Counted from the first letter of the stretch, positions 53,658-62,794 are shown. The stretch is 64,000 nt of DNA from Tenggerimyces sp963762635 (GCA_963762635.1 CAVXLQ010000023.1:620001-684000), one strand, 5' to 3'. Notes: generated from the sequence alone by a model not told the origin. Made by a program: numbers and translations.

Positions 53658-54470
53658 ATGGAGAGCTCGCGATTCCCCGTTCCGCCCGCCGTGGCGGAGC
53701 GGGCGCGCGCGATCGCAGCGGGGACGGTCACACCAGTCGCGCCTCGTCGCGCTTCTACTGTCGTGCTTCTGCGTGATGGACCCGATGGCGTCGAGGTGTA
53801 CGTGATCCGCCGCCACACCACGATGGCGTTCGCGGCGGGCATGTACGCGTTTCCCGGCGGCTCGCTGGACAAGCGCGACGAGGCCGCCGGGGTGTCTCCC
53901 TGGGAGTCCGCGGCGGCGCGGGAGCTGTTCGAGGAGACGGGCGTCCTGCTCGCCGGCCCGTCGCCGAGCGAGGTCGTCGCGGACACGACCGGCGAGGACT
54001 TCGAGGCCGACCGGATGGCGCTGGTGGGCCGGGCGATGTCGTTCGCGGAGTTCCTCGCCAAGCGTTCGCTCGTGCTGCGCTCGGACCTGCTCGCGCATGC
54101 CGGGCACTGGGTGACGCCGGAGGCCGAGGAACGGCGCTTCGACACCTACTTCTACTTCGCCGAACTGCCGACCGGGCAGCTGACGCGGGACGTCTCGACC
54201 GAGGCGGACCGGGTCGCGTGGATCCGCCCGGTCGACGTCGAGGCGTCGGTCGAGCGCGGCGAGATGCGGATGATGCCGCCGACCGCGGTGATGCTGGAGA
54301 CGCTGGCCAAGCTGCCGACCGTCGCCGCCGCGATGGAGTTCGCCCGTGCGCACGAGGTGGTACGCGTGGCGCCGAGGGTGATCTTCGACGACTCCGGGGA
54401 GGCGCGATGGTCGATGGGAGTCGAGTCCGACTCGTCGAAGAAGCTCCCTGGACATCGGTCATGCCGCTGA
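53658..54470 (+). CDS. Nudix hydrolase
   Basis: 270 residues. An amino extension of about 30 residues precedes the Nudix domain with MYAFPGGSLDKRDEAAGVSP and the catalytic helix AARELFEETG (residues about 85-94). The box carries a longer insertion than the canonical G-x5-E motif. It occupies the slot between ridA and the beta-lactamase-fold gene. The last 20 residues (ESDSSKKLPGHRSCR) look unlike the family, and a different frame from ATG 54407 gives a 39-residue peptide that overlaps the next start by ATGA. Confidence 0.88.
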   Translation: MESSRFPVPPAVAERARAIAAGTVTPVAPRRASTVVLLRDGPDGVEVYVIRRHTTMAFAAGMYAFPGGSLDKRDEAAGVSPWESAAARELFEETGVLLAGPSPSEVVADTTGEDFEADRMALVGRAMSFAEFLAKRSLVLRSDLLAHAGHWVTPEAEERRFDTYFYFAELPTGQLTRDVSTEADRVAWIRPVDVEASVERGEMRMMPPTAVMLETLAKLPTVAAAMEFARAHEVVRVAPRVIFDDSGEARWSMGVESDSSKKLPGHRSCR

Positions 54471-54522
54471 CAGAGGGAAGGTTCGCAATGCACCGCGAAA
54501 CTGAGCGAGTCGGACTCGACCA

Positions 54523-55224
54523 ATGAAGCTCTGCCTTGCGCCCAATCCCGGATTGATGACGCTCGAAGGCACGAACACCTGGATCCTTCCGGGCGGCGTC
54601 GTGATCGATCCCGGGCCGCTCGACGACGGGCATCTCGCCCGCGTACGTGAGGTCGCCGGCGAGGTCACGCTGGTGCTGCTCACCCACGGGCACCATGACC
54701 ACTCCGAGGCGGCGACCGCGTTCGACTGCCCCGTCCGCGCCTGGGACGACGGGTTCTGCGCCGCCGGCGGGGCGCCGCTGGTCGAGGGGGAGTCGGTCGC
54801 GGGGCTGCGGGTGCTGCACGTTCCCGGACACACGTCGGACTCGGTCGCGTTCTGGTACGCCGCGTCGTCGTCGCTGTTCACCGGCGACACGGTGCTCGGG
54901 CGCGGGACGTCGGTCGTGGCGCACCCGGACGGTGCGCTCGCGCCGTACCTCACCTCGCTGCGCCGGCTGCGGACGTTCGTGGACGCCGAGGGCGTACGCG
55001 AGCTCCTACCCGGCCACGGGCCGCTGGTGACGTCGCCCGCGGAGGTGCTCGACTTCTACCTGGCGCACCGCGAGGAGCGGCTGGCCCAGGTGCGGGCGGC
55101 CGTCGTGGCCGGCGCGACGACGGCGCAGGAAGTCGTCGAGCGGGTGTACGCGGACGTGGACCGCTCGCTGTGGCCCGCCGCCGAACGGTCGGTGCGAGCC
55201 CAGCTGGACTACTTGGCCCGGTGA
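54523..55224 (+). CDS. Metallo-beta-lactamase-fold hydrolase (Rv3677c-like)
   Basis: 233 residues. The dimetal motif THGHHDH lies at about residues 54-60, the following His is in HVPGHTSDS, Asp in GDTV and His in GHGPLVT. The short start APNPGLMTLEGTNTWIL and the C-terminal winged-helix-like helix pair match Rv3677c/LACTB2-like hydrolases, which cut thioesters or RNA. ATG 54523 is a likely start, although it leaves a very short lead. The 3' end overlaps crp by 16 bases tail to tail. Confidence 0.9.
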   Translation: MKLCLAPNPGLMTLEGTNTWILPGGVVIDPGPLDDGHLARVREVAGEVTLVLLTHGHHDHSEAATAFDCPVRAWDDGFCAAGGAPLVEGESVAGLRVLHVPGHTSDSVAFWYAASSSLFTGDTVLGRGTSVVAHPDGALAPYLTSLRRLRTFVDAEGVRELLPGHGPLVTSPAEVLDFYLAHREERLAQVRAAVVAGATTAQEVVERVYADVDRSLWPAAERSVRAQLDYLAR

Positions 55225-55895
55225 CGGAGCCGTTCGACGTCGAGGATCACGACCGCGCGCTGCTCGACGCGGATCCAGCCACGGCTGACGAAGTCCGCGA
55301 GCGCCTTGTTGACCGTCTCCCGAGAAGCGCCGACCAGCTGGGCGAGCTCCTCCTGGGTGAGGTCGTGGTGCACGTGGATGCCGTCGTCCGCGCTCTTGCC
55401 GAAGCGTCGGGCGAGGTCGAGCAGCGCCTTCGAGACGCGGCCGGGGACGTCGGAGAAGACGAGGTCGGCGACGGCCTCGTTCAGGTGCCGTAGGCGGGAG
55501 GCGAGCTGCAGCAGCAGGCTCCGGGCGACCTCGGGCCGGCCGCGCAGCCAGTCCATCAGCTGCTCCTGACCGAGCGCCATCAGCGTCGCGTCGGTGACGG
55601 CTGACACGGTCGAGGACCGCGGTCCGGGGTCGAAGAGCGAGAGCTCGCCGAACATCTGGCCCGGGCCGAGCACGGAGAGCAGGTTCTCCCGGCCGTCTGA
55701 CGAGGTGCGGCCCATCTTGAGCTTGCCGTCGACGACGACGTACAGCCGGTCGCCGGCGTCGCCCTCGTGGAACAGCGCCTCGCCGCGGCGGAGGCGTACC
55801 TCCTGCATCGCGTCGCGGAGCGCCGAAGCAGCCTCGTCGTCGAGTGCGCTGAACATCGGCGCCTGGCGCAGTACGTCGTCAACCACGCGGTTCAC
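55209..55895 (-). CDS. crp: Crp/Fnr-family regulator (Rv3676 Crp-like)
   Basis: 228 residues from GTG 55895, supported by AGGAGG seven bases upstream. The cyclic-nucleotide-binding beta-roll covers residues about 15-125 with the phosphate-binding GQMFGELSLFDPGPRSST, then the long dimer helix and a winged HTH (LTQEELAQLVGASRETVNKA). These are the features of mycobacterial Crp, which responds weakly to cAMP. A palindrome upstream suggests autoregulation. Confidence 0.96.
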   Translation of the reverse strand: MNRVVDDVLRQAPMFSALDDEAASALRDAMQEVRLRRGEALFHEGDAGDRLYVVVDGKLKMGRTSSDGRENLLSVLGPGQMFGELSLFDPGPRSSTVSAVTDATLMALGQEQLMDWLRGRPEVARSLLLQLASRLRHLNEAVADLVFSDVPGRVSKALLDLARRFGKSADDGIHVHHDLTQEELAQLVGASRETVNKALADFVSRGWIRVEQRAVVILDVERLRHRAK

Positions 55896-55927
55896 GCGGA
55901 TCCTCCAGTCAGGGCGGCCATGCTCAG

Positions 55928-55941
55928 TGTGACGGGTCACA
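55928..55941. promoter_or_regulatory. Crp-like palindrome in front of crp
   Basis: TGTGACGGGTCACA is a 14-base inverted repeat with the Crp half site TGTGA and its mirror TCACA. The gap of four bases is two shorter than the consensus of six. It lies 33-46 bases upstream of the crp start, so it fits autoregulation, with the spacing as a caveat. Confidence 0.6.
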
Positions 55942-56062
55942 TTCTGCCTCGTCATCTGCCGAATGGCTGATTCGGCAGGTCCAAGTCTTCGGGCGAAGAA
56001 TTGGACCCGGTCGGGTACGGCCCGCCACGACGGGTGTCGGTAGGGCAGCTTAGGCTGGCTCG

Positions 56063-56848
56063 GTGACTCCTCCCGCGGCGAAGAAAGCGCCCGCGGCCAA
56101 GAAGGCCGAGGCTCCCCCGATCAAGAAGCGTGCACGCAAGAACGAGACGCGGATCGGCCTGGTCAGGCGCGCGCGGAAGATCAACGTGCTCCTCGGTGAG
56201 CAGTACCCCGACGCGCACTGCGAGCTTGACTTCACCAGCCCGTACGAGCTGCTCGTCGCCACGATCCTGTCCGCGCAGACCACCGACAAGCGCGTCAACC
56301 AGATCACGCCGACGCTGTTCGCGAAGTACCCGACGCCCTCCGACCTCGCCGCAGCGAACCCCGAGGAGGTCGAGACGATCATCCAGTCGCTCGGCTTCTT
56401 CCGCGCCAAGACCAAGTCGATCATGGGCATGGCGCAGGCCGTCGTGGACAACTTCGGCGGCGCCGTCCCGGGCACCCTGAAGGACCTCGTCACGCTCCCC
56501 GGCGTCGGCCGCAAGACCGCGAACGTCGTGCTGGGCAACGCGTTCGGCGTGCCCGGCATCACCGTCGACACGCACTTCCAGCGCCTCGTGCACCGCTTCC
56601 ACTGGACCGAGGAGAAGGATCCGGTCAAGATCGAGCACGCGGTCGGTGAGCTGATCGAGAAGAAGAACTGGACGGACATGTCGCAGCGGCTGATCTGGCA
56701 CGGCCGGCGCCGCTGCCACGCGCGCAAGCCGGCGTGCGGCGCGTGCACGCTCGCGGAGCTGTGTCCGTCGTACGGGGAGGGTCCGACCGACCCGAAGACC
56801 GCGGCGAAGCTGGTCAAGACCGCGGCGGAGGCCATCGCGGCGCCATGA
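56063..56848 (+). CDS. nth: Endonuclease III
   Basis: 261 residues from GTG 56063, with a Lys/Ala-rich amino tail of about 30 residues. The helix-hairpin-helix LPGVGRKTANVVLGNAFG supplies the catalytic Lys, and VDTHFQRL the Asp. The [4Fe-4S] site is CHARKPACGACTLAELC, matching C-x7-C-x2-C-x5-C. It removes oxidised pyrimidines from DNA. Its stop overlaps the TlpA gene by four bases. Confidence 0.97.
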   Translation: MTPPAAKKAPAAKKAEAPPIKKRARKNETRIGLVRRARKINVLLGEQYPDAHCELDFTSPYELLVATILSAQTTDKRVNQITPTLFAKYPTPSDLAAANPEEVETIIQSLGFFRAKTKSIMGMAQAVVDNFGGAVPGTLKDLVTLPGVGRKTANVVLGNAFGVPGITVDTHFQRLVHRFHWTEEKDPVKIEHAVGELIEKKNWTDMSQRLIWHGRRRCHARKPACGACTLAELCPSYGEGPTDPKTAAKLVKTAAEAIAAP

Positions 56849-57468
56849 GCTGGAAGCGGTTGGGGGGACTTGTGGTCGTAGCGGTGGCGGCGGTCGCGTG
56901 TACGCCTGCGCCCACCCCGGCACCGCAGCCCGCGCCCACCCAGCAGACTCAGCAGAAGGACCTCGTCGCGCTCAAGCAGGCGGCTGGCATCGCCGACTGC
57001 CCGGCCCCCGCGGCGAAGGCCGAGGCGGTGAAGGACGGCCTCCCCGACGTGACGCTCGGCTGCCTCGGCGGCGGACCGGACGTACGCCTGCCCGACCTCA
57101 CCGCCCAGCTGAAGCGCCCGGTCGTCCTCAACATCTGGGCCCAGTGGTGCCCGCCCTGCCGGACCGAGGCGAAGTTCTTCCAGCAGCTGCACGCCCGCGC
57201 CGCGGACAAGGTCGCGGTCGTCGGCATCGACCACGCCGACCCGAGCCCGGACCTGGCGCTCGAGCTCGCCAAGGTGCTCGGCCTGCGCTACCCGCAGCTC
57301 GCCGACCCGGACAAGGAGCTGCGCGGCCCGTTCGGCCTCGCTGTCGGCCTGCCCGCGACCGTGTTCGTCGCCCCGAACGGGCAGGTCGAGCACATCGCGC
57401 ACGTCGCGTACAAGAGCCAGGACGCGCTGGACGCCGACGTCGCGAAGTACCTGGGGGTCCAGCCGTGA
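56845..57468 (+). CDS. TlpA-like thioredoxin-fold lipoprotein
   Basis: 207 residues. A lipobox VAAVAC with the lipidated Cys at residue 19, a Pro/Gln linker and a thioredoxin fold with WCPPC (near residue 101). It works outside the membrane, probably keeping cytochrome c or other thiols reduced, as in the Rv3673c position. The first 60 residues after the anchor also contain a Cys pair (DCPAPAAK, LGCLGG), typical of this subfamily. Coupled to nth and the Nudix gene by four-base overlaps on both sides. Confidence 0.94.
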   Translation: MSWKRLGGLVVVAVAAVACTPAPTPAPQPAPTQQTQQKDLVALKQAAGIADCPAPAAKAEAVKDGLPDVTLGCLGGGPDVRLPDLTAQLKRPVVLNIWAQWCPPCRTEAKFFQQLHARAADKVAVVGIDHADPSPDLALELAKVLGLRYPQLADPDKELRGPFGLAVGLPATVFVAPNGQVEHIAHVAYKSQDALDADVAKYLGVQP

Positions 57469-58208
57469 CGACACCGGACGGGCACCCGGAGGACGGGCCG
57501 GACGTTGAGGCCGACATGAACGTCGAGAGCGGGCCGGCCACGCTTCCGAGCTGGCTACGGCCCGTCCTCGAGGTCGCGGAGACGGCCAGTACGGTCGACT
57601 TCGCCCGCGGCATCCCGGCCGACGGCGGCGGAATGGCGTCGGCGATCCTGCTGCTGTTCGGCGAGGGTCCGGACGGGCCCGACATCCTGCTGATCGAGCG
57701 CTCCCACACGCTGCGCAGCCACGCCGGCCAGCCCGCGTTCCCCGGCGGCCGGATCGATCCCGGCGACGCCGGCCCGGTCGCCGCGGCGCTGCGCGAGGCG
57801 GAGGAGGAGACCGGCGTCGATCCCGCGGGCGTCGAGGTGTTCGGGCGGCTGCCCGACCTGTACGTCCCGCCGTCCGGCTACCTGGTCACGCCGGTGCTCG
57901 GGTGGTGGCGGAAGCCGTCGGAGGTGGGCGTGGTCGACGAGGCCGAGGTCGCGTCCGTGCACCGGGTACCGCTCTCCGACCTGCTCGACCCGGCCAACCG
58001 GCTGCGGGTGCGGCACCCGGCCGGGTTCATCGGCCCGGCGTTCGCGGTCGCCGGCCTGATCGTGTGGGGTTTCACCGGCAACGTGCTGGACAAGCTGTTC
58101 TCGCTTACAGGCTGGGAACAACCGTGGGACCGCAGCCGCGTCGAGGACCTTCCGGCGCACCTGGTCGAGCTCGCGGGGCGGACACGGCGGCGGGAGCCGA
58201 ACGGATGA
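57465..58208 (+). CDS. Nudix hydrolase, CoA-pyrophosphatase-like
   Basis: 247 residues from GTG 57465. The Nudix box PGGRIDPGDAGPVAAALREAEEETG is intact, preceded by LLIERSHTLRSHAGQPAFPG, which contains the NUDT7/CoA-type SxxHAGQ region. It is the counterpart of Rv3672c. The C-terminal part (GFIGPAFAVAGLIVWGFTGN) is hydrophobic but too short for a membrane helix in a known role. Coupled by GTGA to the TlpA gene and by ATGA to marP. Confidence 0.92.
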   Translation: MTTPDGHPEDGPDVEADMNVESGPATLPSWLRPVLEVAETASTVDFARGIPADGGGMASAILLLFGEGPDGPDILLIERSHTLRSHAGQPAFPGGRIDPGDAGPVAAALREAEEETGVDPAGVEVFGRLPDLYVPPSGYLVTPVLGWWRKPSEVGVVDEAEVASVHRVPLSDLLDPANRLRVRHPAGFIGPAFAVAGLIVWGFTGNVLDKLFSLTGWEQPWDRSRVEDLPAHLVELAGRTRRREPNG

Positions 58209-59398
58209 CGGTGCTCGGCTTCAACCTCCTCGACATCATCCTGGTGCTCGTCGCGATCGCGTACGGCATCTCCGGGTTCCGACAGGGCTTCCTGATCGGC
58301 GCCCTTGGCGTCGTTGGCTTGGTGGGTGGCGGGCTCGTCGGCGTTCTGCTGACGCCGCTGATCCTGGGCCGGTTCGAGCCGAGCATGACGATTTCCCTTG
58401 CCGCGTTGGGGATTGTGGTGGTCGTCGCGCTGGTGGGGCAGGCGATCCTGTCGAGCATCGGGGCGAAGATTCGTTCGAAGGTGACCTGGCGGCTGGCGCA
58501 CGCGATCGACTCCAGCGCCGGCGCGGTGCTGAGCGTGATCGCGTTGCTGGTGGTGGCGTGGATCCTGGGGTCGGCGATCGCTTCCGCGCAGCTGGGGACG
58601 TTGGCGCGGGTCGTCCGTTCCTCGGAGATCCTGACCGCGGTCGACAAGGTGATGCCGCGGGTCGCCGAGCAGGGGTTGCTCGCGTTCAGTCGCGTGGTCG
58701 ACCCGAACCTGTTCCCGCGCTACCTCGAGCCGTTCGCGGCGGAGAGCATCGCGCCCGCGCAACCGCCGGACGCCGGTGTGCTGAAGGACAAGGAGATCCA
58801 GGAAGCTGGCGACTCGGTCGTGCGCGTGCTCGGCGTGGCCTTGCGATGCTCGCGGTCGCTGGAGGGATCCGGCTTCGTGTACGCCAAGGAACGGGTCATG
58901 ACGAACGCCCATGTGGTGGCGGGTGTCGAGTCGCCGACGATCGAGACGCGTTCGGGGGAGACGTACGAGGCGGAAGTCGTTCTGTACAACCCGGAACGCG
59001 ACATCGCCGTGCTCGAGGTGCCGGGGCTGGACCTGACCGAGCTGCGGCTCGACCCGAACGGCTCGGCCGGCGACCAGGGCGCGGTGATGGGCTATCCGGG
59101 CAACGACCCGTTCTGGGCCGGCCCGGCGCGGATCCGGGCCGAGCAGCGGTTGCGTGGCCCGGACATCTACGGCGAGCGCGAGGTCGTCCGCGAGGTGTTC
59201 TCGCTGTACGCGCAGGTGCGACCGGGCAACTCGGGCGGCCCGCTCGTCACCCCGGAAGGCACCGTGTCGGGCGTCGTTTTCGCAGCGTCCGTTGAGGATT
59301 CGAACACCGGCTACGCCCTGACCGTCGACGAGATCACGCCGGACGCCCAAGCCGGAGCCCGGGCGACCTCGCGAGTGTCAACCGGCGATTGCTCCTAG
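58205..59398 (+). CDS. marP: Membrane-anchored trypsin-like serine protease (MarP-like)
   Basis: 397 residues. Four membrane helices in residues about 5-125 (CvpA-like), then an extracytoplasmic chymotrypsin-fold protease with the triad His in TNAHVV, Asp in RDIAVLEV and Ser in GNSGGPL. In M. tuberculosis MarP (Rv3671c) keeps the cytoplasm neutral in acid and processes the cell-wall hydrolase RipA. Position and architecture fit exactly. The stop overlaps the convergent glyoxalase gene by four bases. Confidence 0.96.
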   Translation: MTVLGFNLLDIILVLVAIAYGISGFRQGFLIGALGVVGLVGGGLVGVLLTPLILGRFEPSMTISLAALGIVVVVALVGQAILSSIGAKIRSKVTWRLAHAIDSSAGAVLSVIALLVVAWILGSAIASAQLGTLARVVRSSEILTAVDKVMPRVAEQGLLAFSRVVDPNLFPRYLEPFAAESIAPAQPPDAGVLKDKEIQEAGDSVVRVLGVALRCSRSLEGSGFVYAKERVMTNAHVVAGVESPTIETRSGETYEAEVVLYNPERDIAVLEVPGLDLTELRLDPNGSAGDQGAVMGYPGNDPFWAGPARIRAEQRLRGPDIYGEREVVREVFSLYAQVRPGNSGGPLVTPEGTVSGVVFAASVEDSNTGYALTVDEITPDAQAGARATSRVSTGDCS

Positions 59399-60150
59399 AC
59401 CGAACGCTGGATACAGAACGGGTGGCTGGCCGGGTCGGCGAAGATCTCGGTGTCGGCCAACTGCGGAAGCCTCACCGCGCCGAGCCGCTCCGCGCGCTCG
59501 AGGGCGGCGGCCTCGACGCCGTCGGTCCACCGGTAGTCGACGTGCAGCTGGGCCGGGTACGCGGGATCGGGCCAGCGCGCGGCGACGAACTCGGCGTGCT
59601 GGAACGCCAGCCGCGGGAGCTCGTCGTCACCGAAGCCGACTTCGACACGGTTCGGTGTGTCGACGGTCCGCTCGCCGAGCTCGAGGAAGCCCTCGTAGAA
59701 GGCGGCGAGCGCCCGCGGGCTGAAGCATTCGAACACCAGCCCGCCGACCTTGGGTGCGCTGACACCGGCGTCCGGATAGAGGCAGAACGGGTGGCCGGCG
59801 GGATCGGCGTACACGTGGAAGTCGCCGCCGTCGTGAAGATGCGTGGCGCCGAGCTCGGTGACGCGCGTCCCGGCCGCCTCCGGGTCCGGCACCAGGAGGT
59901 CGAGGTGAAGCTGCTGTGGGTGCTCGGGATCCCGCCAGCGCGGCGGACGCTGGTCAGACCAACCATCGCCGTCGAGCGCGAGGACGAGCTTGCTCTCCGG
60001 CCGTTCGGCGATCAACAGCCAGCCCTCGTTGATGATCCGCATGCCGAGGAGCTCACCGTAGAACGCTGCCAGCTCGTAGCGGCCTTCCTTGCCGTTCAGC
60101 TGCTCGGGAGCTCCGACCGTGATGATCAAGCGGCGCAGTGGATGGGTCAT
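59395..60150 (-). CDS. Two-domain VOC (glyoxalase-like) protein
   Basis: 251 residues from ATG 60150. Two VOC domains: residues about 5-125 (AAFYGELLGMRIINEGWLLI, ADPAGHPFCLYPDAG) and 130-250 (ALAAFYEGFLELGERTV, FADPASHPFCIQ). It lacks the classic metal residues in an obvious row but keeps the GHPF/SHPF closing motif in each. Typical of actinomycete glyoxalase-superfamily proteins with unknown substrates. Not part of the M. tuberculosis order. Confidence 0.9.
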   Translation of the reverse strand: MTHPLRRLIITVGAPEQLNGKEGRYELAAFYGELLGMRIINEGWLLIAERPESKLVLALDGDGWSDQRPPRWRDPEHPQQLHLDLLVPDPEAAGTRVTELGATHLHDGGDFHVYADPAGHPFCLYPDAGVSAPKVGGLVFECFSPRALAAFYEGFLELGERTVDTPNRVEVGFGDDELPRLAFQHAEFVAARWPDPAYPAQLHVDYRWTDGVEAAALERAERLGAVRLPQLADTEIFADPASHPFCIQRSV

Positions 60151-60201
60151 GGCGTCCAGCATCCCCCGCATACAGGACGTCCTGTGTCCTGTACGACCGG
60201 C

Positions 60202-61104
60202 TCAGTCGATCCAGTCGATGAGTTCCTTGTTGAACGCCTCGGGGTCTTCCTCGTGCGGGAAGTGGCCGACGCCTTCCAGGAGACGCCAGCGGTAATTGCC
60301 GGAAACGTACTCGGCTGAGCCCTCGGCTGTCGTCGGGAGCACCGAGCTGTCGAGGGCGCCGTGGAGTTGCAGCACGGGTTGGCGTACTGGCTCCTTCATG
60401 CGGGCGGCGAAGCGGCGGCCGTCGGTTCGGTAGGTCGCGCGGACCAGCCAGCGGTAGTACTCCAGCGCGCAGTGGGGAGCGGGCCAGAGCTGTAGTGCGG
60501 CCTTGTACTTCGCCGCTGCCTCGGCGTCCGGGAACGTCGAGCCAGGGGCCGCCCACTTGCGGAGCAGCCGTTCGACCATCGCCGCCCCGTCCGCCATCAG
60601 GCGGCGCTCCGGGACGATCGGGAGCTGGAACGAGACCACGTGCCCGGCCTTCTTGAACTGCCGCCGGTCCCGGAACGCCGCGCGCCGCATCCGGAGCGGA
60701 TGCGGCGCGCCCGCGACGGCGAGCGCTCGTACCTGGGAGGGGTGGTAGACGGCGGTGGCCCAGGCGACGTACCCGCCCCAGCCGTGGCCGACCACGACCG
60801 CGTTCGTCTCGCCGAGCGAACGGATCACGCCGGCGACGTCGCCGGACAGCGTGACCGGGTCATAGCCTCGCGGCGTCTTGTCCGAGCCCCCGTACCCGCG
60901 CAGGTCCATCGCCACCGCGCGGTAGCCGACGTCGGCGAGGGCTGGGAGCTGGTGCCGCCACGCCCACCAGAACTCGGGAAAGCCGTGCAGGAAGACCACG
61001 AGCGGGCCATCGCCCACCTCCGCGACATGGAATCGGGCGCCGTTAGCCGCCACCCAGCGGTGCTTCCAAGGTCCTTCGATGTCGATGATCCCGCCCACAG
61101 TCAT
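60202..61104 (-). CDS. Alpha/beta hydrolase, EphE (Rv3670)-like
   Basis: 300 residues. The epoxide-hydrolase subfamily pattern is clear: HGFPEFWWAWRHQLPALAD and DLRGYGGSDKT. At the nucleophile elbow, where epoxide hydrolases have Asp (GHDWG), the sequence is VVGHGWGGYVAW, so the nucleophile is Gly. Later acid/His candidates are LQLHGALDSSVLP and VGHFPHEEDPE. It follows marP (with one gene between), the place of ephE in mycobacteria. Catalysis by the normal route seems unlikely, unless this variant is conserved and uses other residues. Confidence 0.85.
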   Translation of the reverse strand: MTVGGIIDIEGPWKHRWVAANGARFHVAEVGDGPLVVFLHGFPEFWWAWRHQLPALADVGYRAVAMDLRGYGGSDKTPRGYDPVTLSGDVAGVIRSLGETNAVVVGHGWGGYVAWATAVYHPSQVRALAVAGAPHPLRMRRAAFRDRRQFKKAGHVVSFQLPIVPERRLMADGAAMVERLLRKWAAPGSTFPDAEAAAKYKAALQLWPAPHCALEYYRWLVRATYRTDGRRFAARMKEPVRQPVLQLHGALDSSVLPTTAEGSAEYVSGNYRWRLLEGVGHFPHEEDPEAFNKELIDWID

Positions 61105-61150
61105 TCATTCACTCTCGCACAGCATTCCCAAGATCCGGCATGGAGCCTGG

Positions 61151-62695
61151 TCAGGCTCGGTTTCGTGTCCTTCTGGCCAGGGCGATCGCGGCGAGGCCGG
61201 CTAGCGCGGCGAGGCTGAGCCAGGCGAAGGCGTCGCCGATGGTGCCGTAGATCGTCCGGGTGCCCTTGACGGGGACGTTCGCGATCATGGTCTGCTGGTC
61301 GGTGCTGAAGTAGTCGGCCTGGGCGATGGTCTTGCCCAGCGGGTCGATCGCGCGGGAGAGGCCGTTGCTGTCCTGTCGGATGAGGGTGTAGCCGTTCTCG
61401 ACCGCTCTCAGCGTGGCCTTCTCGGTGTGGGTCTGGCCCATCTCCTTCCAGTCGTTGCTGGGAACGAGCATGAGGTCGACGTTCTTGGCCTTGCGCATCA
61501 GCGCGGGGAAGTCGGCGTCGAAGCAGATGGCGTTGGCGATGCGTCCGTACCTCGAGTCGTGGGTGGGCATCTTGCCGTCGCCCGGTGCGATCGGGTCGAG
61601 GAACGGGACCGGGTGGGCCTTCTCGAACGTCCACTGCGGGCCGGTTGTCGGGGCGACGAGGACGGCTTCGTTGCGGAAGGCGTACTCGCTGTCGGGCTTG
61701 TTGATCACCGCCATGGCGACCTCGATGTAGGCGTCTGTTCTGGTGGCCAGCCGGGTGACTGTGTCGAGGAACTCTTGGCGGTCCTCGTCGAGGACCGCGG
61801 CTCCGCCCTCGGGCCAGACGACGATCTTCGCGCCGGCGTCGATCTCTCGTTCGGTCGACTCGAGGAGGTCGTCGGTCAGGAGGGCGAACGCCTTGCGGAG
61901 CCCTTCGCGATGTGTGTCGACGGCCTCCGCCATGCTGCCGAACTGCTCGCGTTGGGCGTCGGACGCGTCGTCGACGGTGCGCGACACGCTGACGCCGGCG
62001 ACGCGGACGGTCTCCGCTGTGGGAGCGAAGAACGCGAGCCTTGCGGTGCCGCCGATGACGGTGAGCGCGAGGATGCTGACGTACGTCAGTGCGATGGTTT
62101 TGACCGTCGGCCAGTGCAGCTTGTGCTCCCAGAGTTCGTTCGCGACCGAGGCGAACCAGGCGACGAGGAAGCTGACGCCGTACCCGCCGGTGATCGAGGC
62201 GAGCTGGAGGAGCGGGAGGTTCTCGTGCTGTGTGCTGGCGATGGAGCTGAGCGCGGTGCCCATGGGGGTGACGGCCACGACGAACTCCGCCGCGACGATC
62301 GCCAGCGGGAACACGAGGGAGCGGGCGAGCTTGTTCGTCAGGTGGTTGTGGAGGAGATTGTCGAGGGTGAACGGGAGCACGAAGACGATGCCGAGCGGGA
62401 TGCTGACGGCTGCCATCGGGCCGACGACTTGCATGCCGTCCTGGAAGAGCAAGTAGAGGACGCCGATCGCGGTGACTCCCCAGACGGCCAGGAAGCCTTT
62501 GAGTGCTGTGGTGGTGCGGGTGAATCTCAGCAGGAGGCCGCTGGCGAGCCAGGGCGCGATGGCGAGGTCCCATTGGCCGTGGGTGGCGAGGAGGTAGAGG
62601 ACGGTGCCGAGGCCGAGGATCGCCCAGCTGTGCTTGGTGGTTTTGTTCTTGAGCGTGGGCTCGGTGAGGGGTGGTGACTTGCGTTCGAGCAGCAT
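61151..62695 (-). CDS. lnt: Apolipoprotein N-acyltransferase-like protein
   Basis: 514 residues from ATG 62695, preceded by AAAGGAGAG. The first ~200 residues hold about seven membrane helices; the rest is a carbon-nitrogen hydrolase domain with the catalytic triad Glu in VVWPEGGA, Lys in FEKAHPVPF and Cys in NAICFDADFP. Lnt adds the third acyl chain to lipoproteins; several substrates (binding protein, TlpA) are encoded in the window. An ArsR-type gene precedes it in the same direction. Confidence 0.93.
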   Translation of the reverse strand: MLLERKSPPLTEPTLKNKTTKHSWAILGLGTVLYLLATHGQWDLAIAPWLASGLLLRFTRTTTALKGFLAVWGVTAIGVLYLLFQDGMQVVGPMAAVSIPLGIVFVLPFTLDNLLHNHLTNKLARSLVFPLAIVAAEFVVAVTPMGTALSSIASTQHENLPLLQLASITGGYGVSFLVAWFASVANELWEHKLHWPTVKTIALTYVSILALTVIGGTARLAFFAPTAETVRVAGVSVSRTVDDASDAQREQFGSMAEAVDTHREGLRKAFALLTDDLLESTEREIDAGAKIVVWPEGGAAVLDEDRQEFLDTVTRLATRTDAYIEVAMAVINKPDSEYAFRNEAVLVAPTTGPQWTFEKAHPVPFLDPIAPGDGKMPTHDSRYGRIANAICFDADFPALMRKAKNVDLMLVPSNDWKEMGQTHTEKATLRAVENGYTLIRQDSNGLSRAIDPLGKTIAQADYFSTDQQTMIANVPVKGTRTIYGTIGDAFAWLSLAALAGLAAIALARRTRNRA

Positions 62696-62755
62696 GAGCT
62701 GCTCTCCTTTCTGTGCGAGGACGAAACCGCGTTGGAGTGGTGCGTTTCTTGCGTG

Positions 62756-62785
62756 GTGGCCGTCGAGTGGCAGCTCGGCGGCCAC
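62756..62785 (-). terminator. Hairpin between the ArsR-type and lnt genes
   Basis: GTGGCCGTCGAG (62756-62767) pairs with CTCGGCGGCCAC (62774-62785), with one mismatch in 12 and a six-base loop. It begins 10 bases after the regulator stop on the minus strand and may end that transcript or attenuate read-through into lnt. Confidence 0.65.
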
Positions 62786-62794
62786 GCTTTTGTG

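Noticed and set aside
54407..54526. 39-codon frame overlapping the MBL start by ATGA
   Set aside because: Could be a shifted old N-terminus of the MBL gene or a leader, but too short to call as a gene; mentioned in the Nudix entry.
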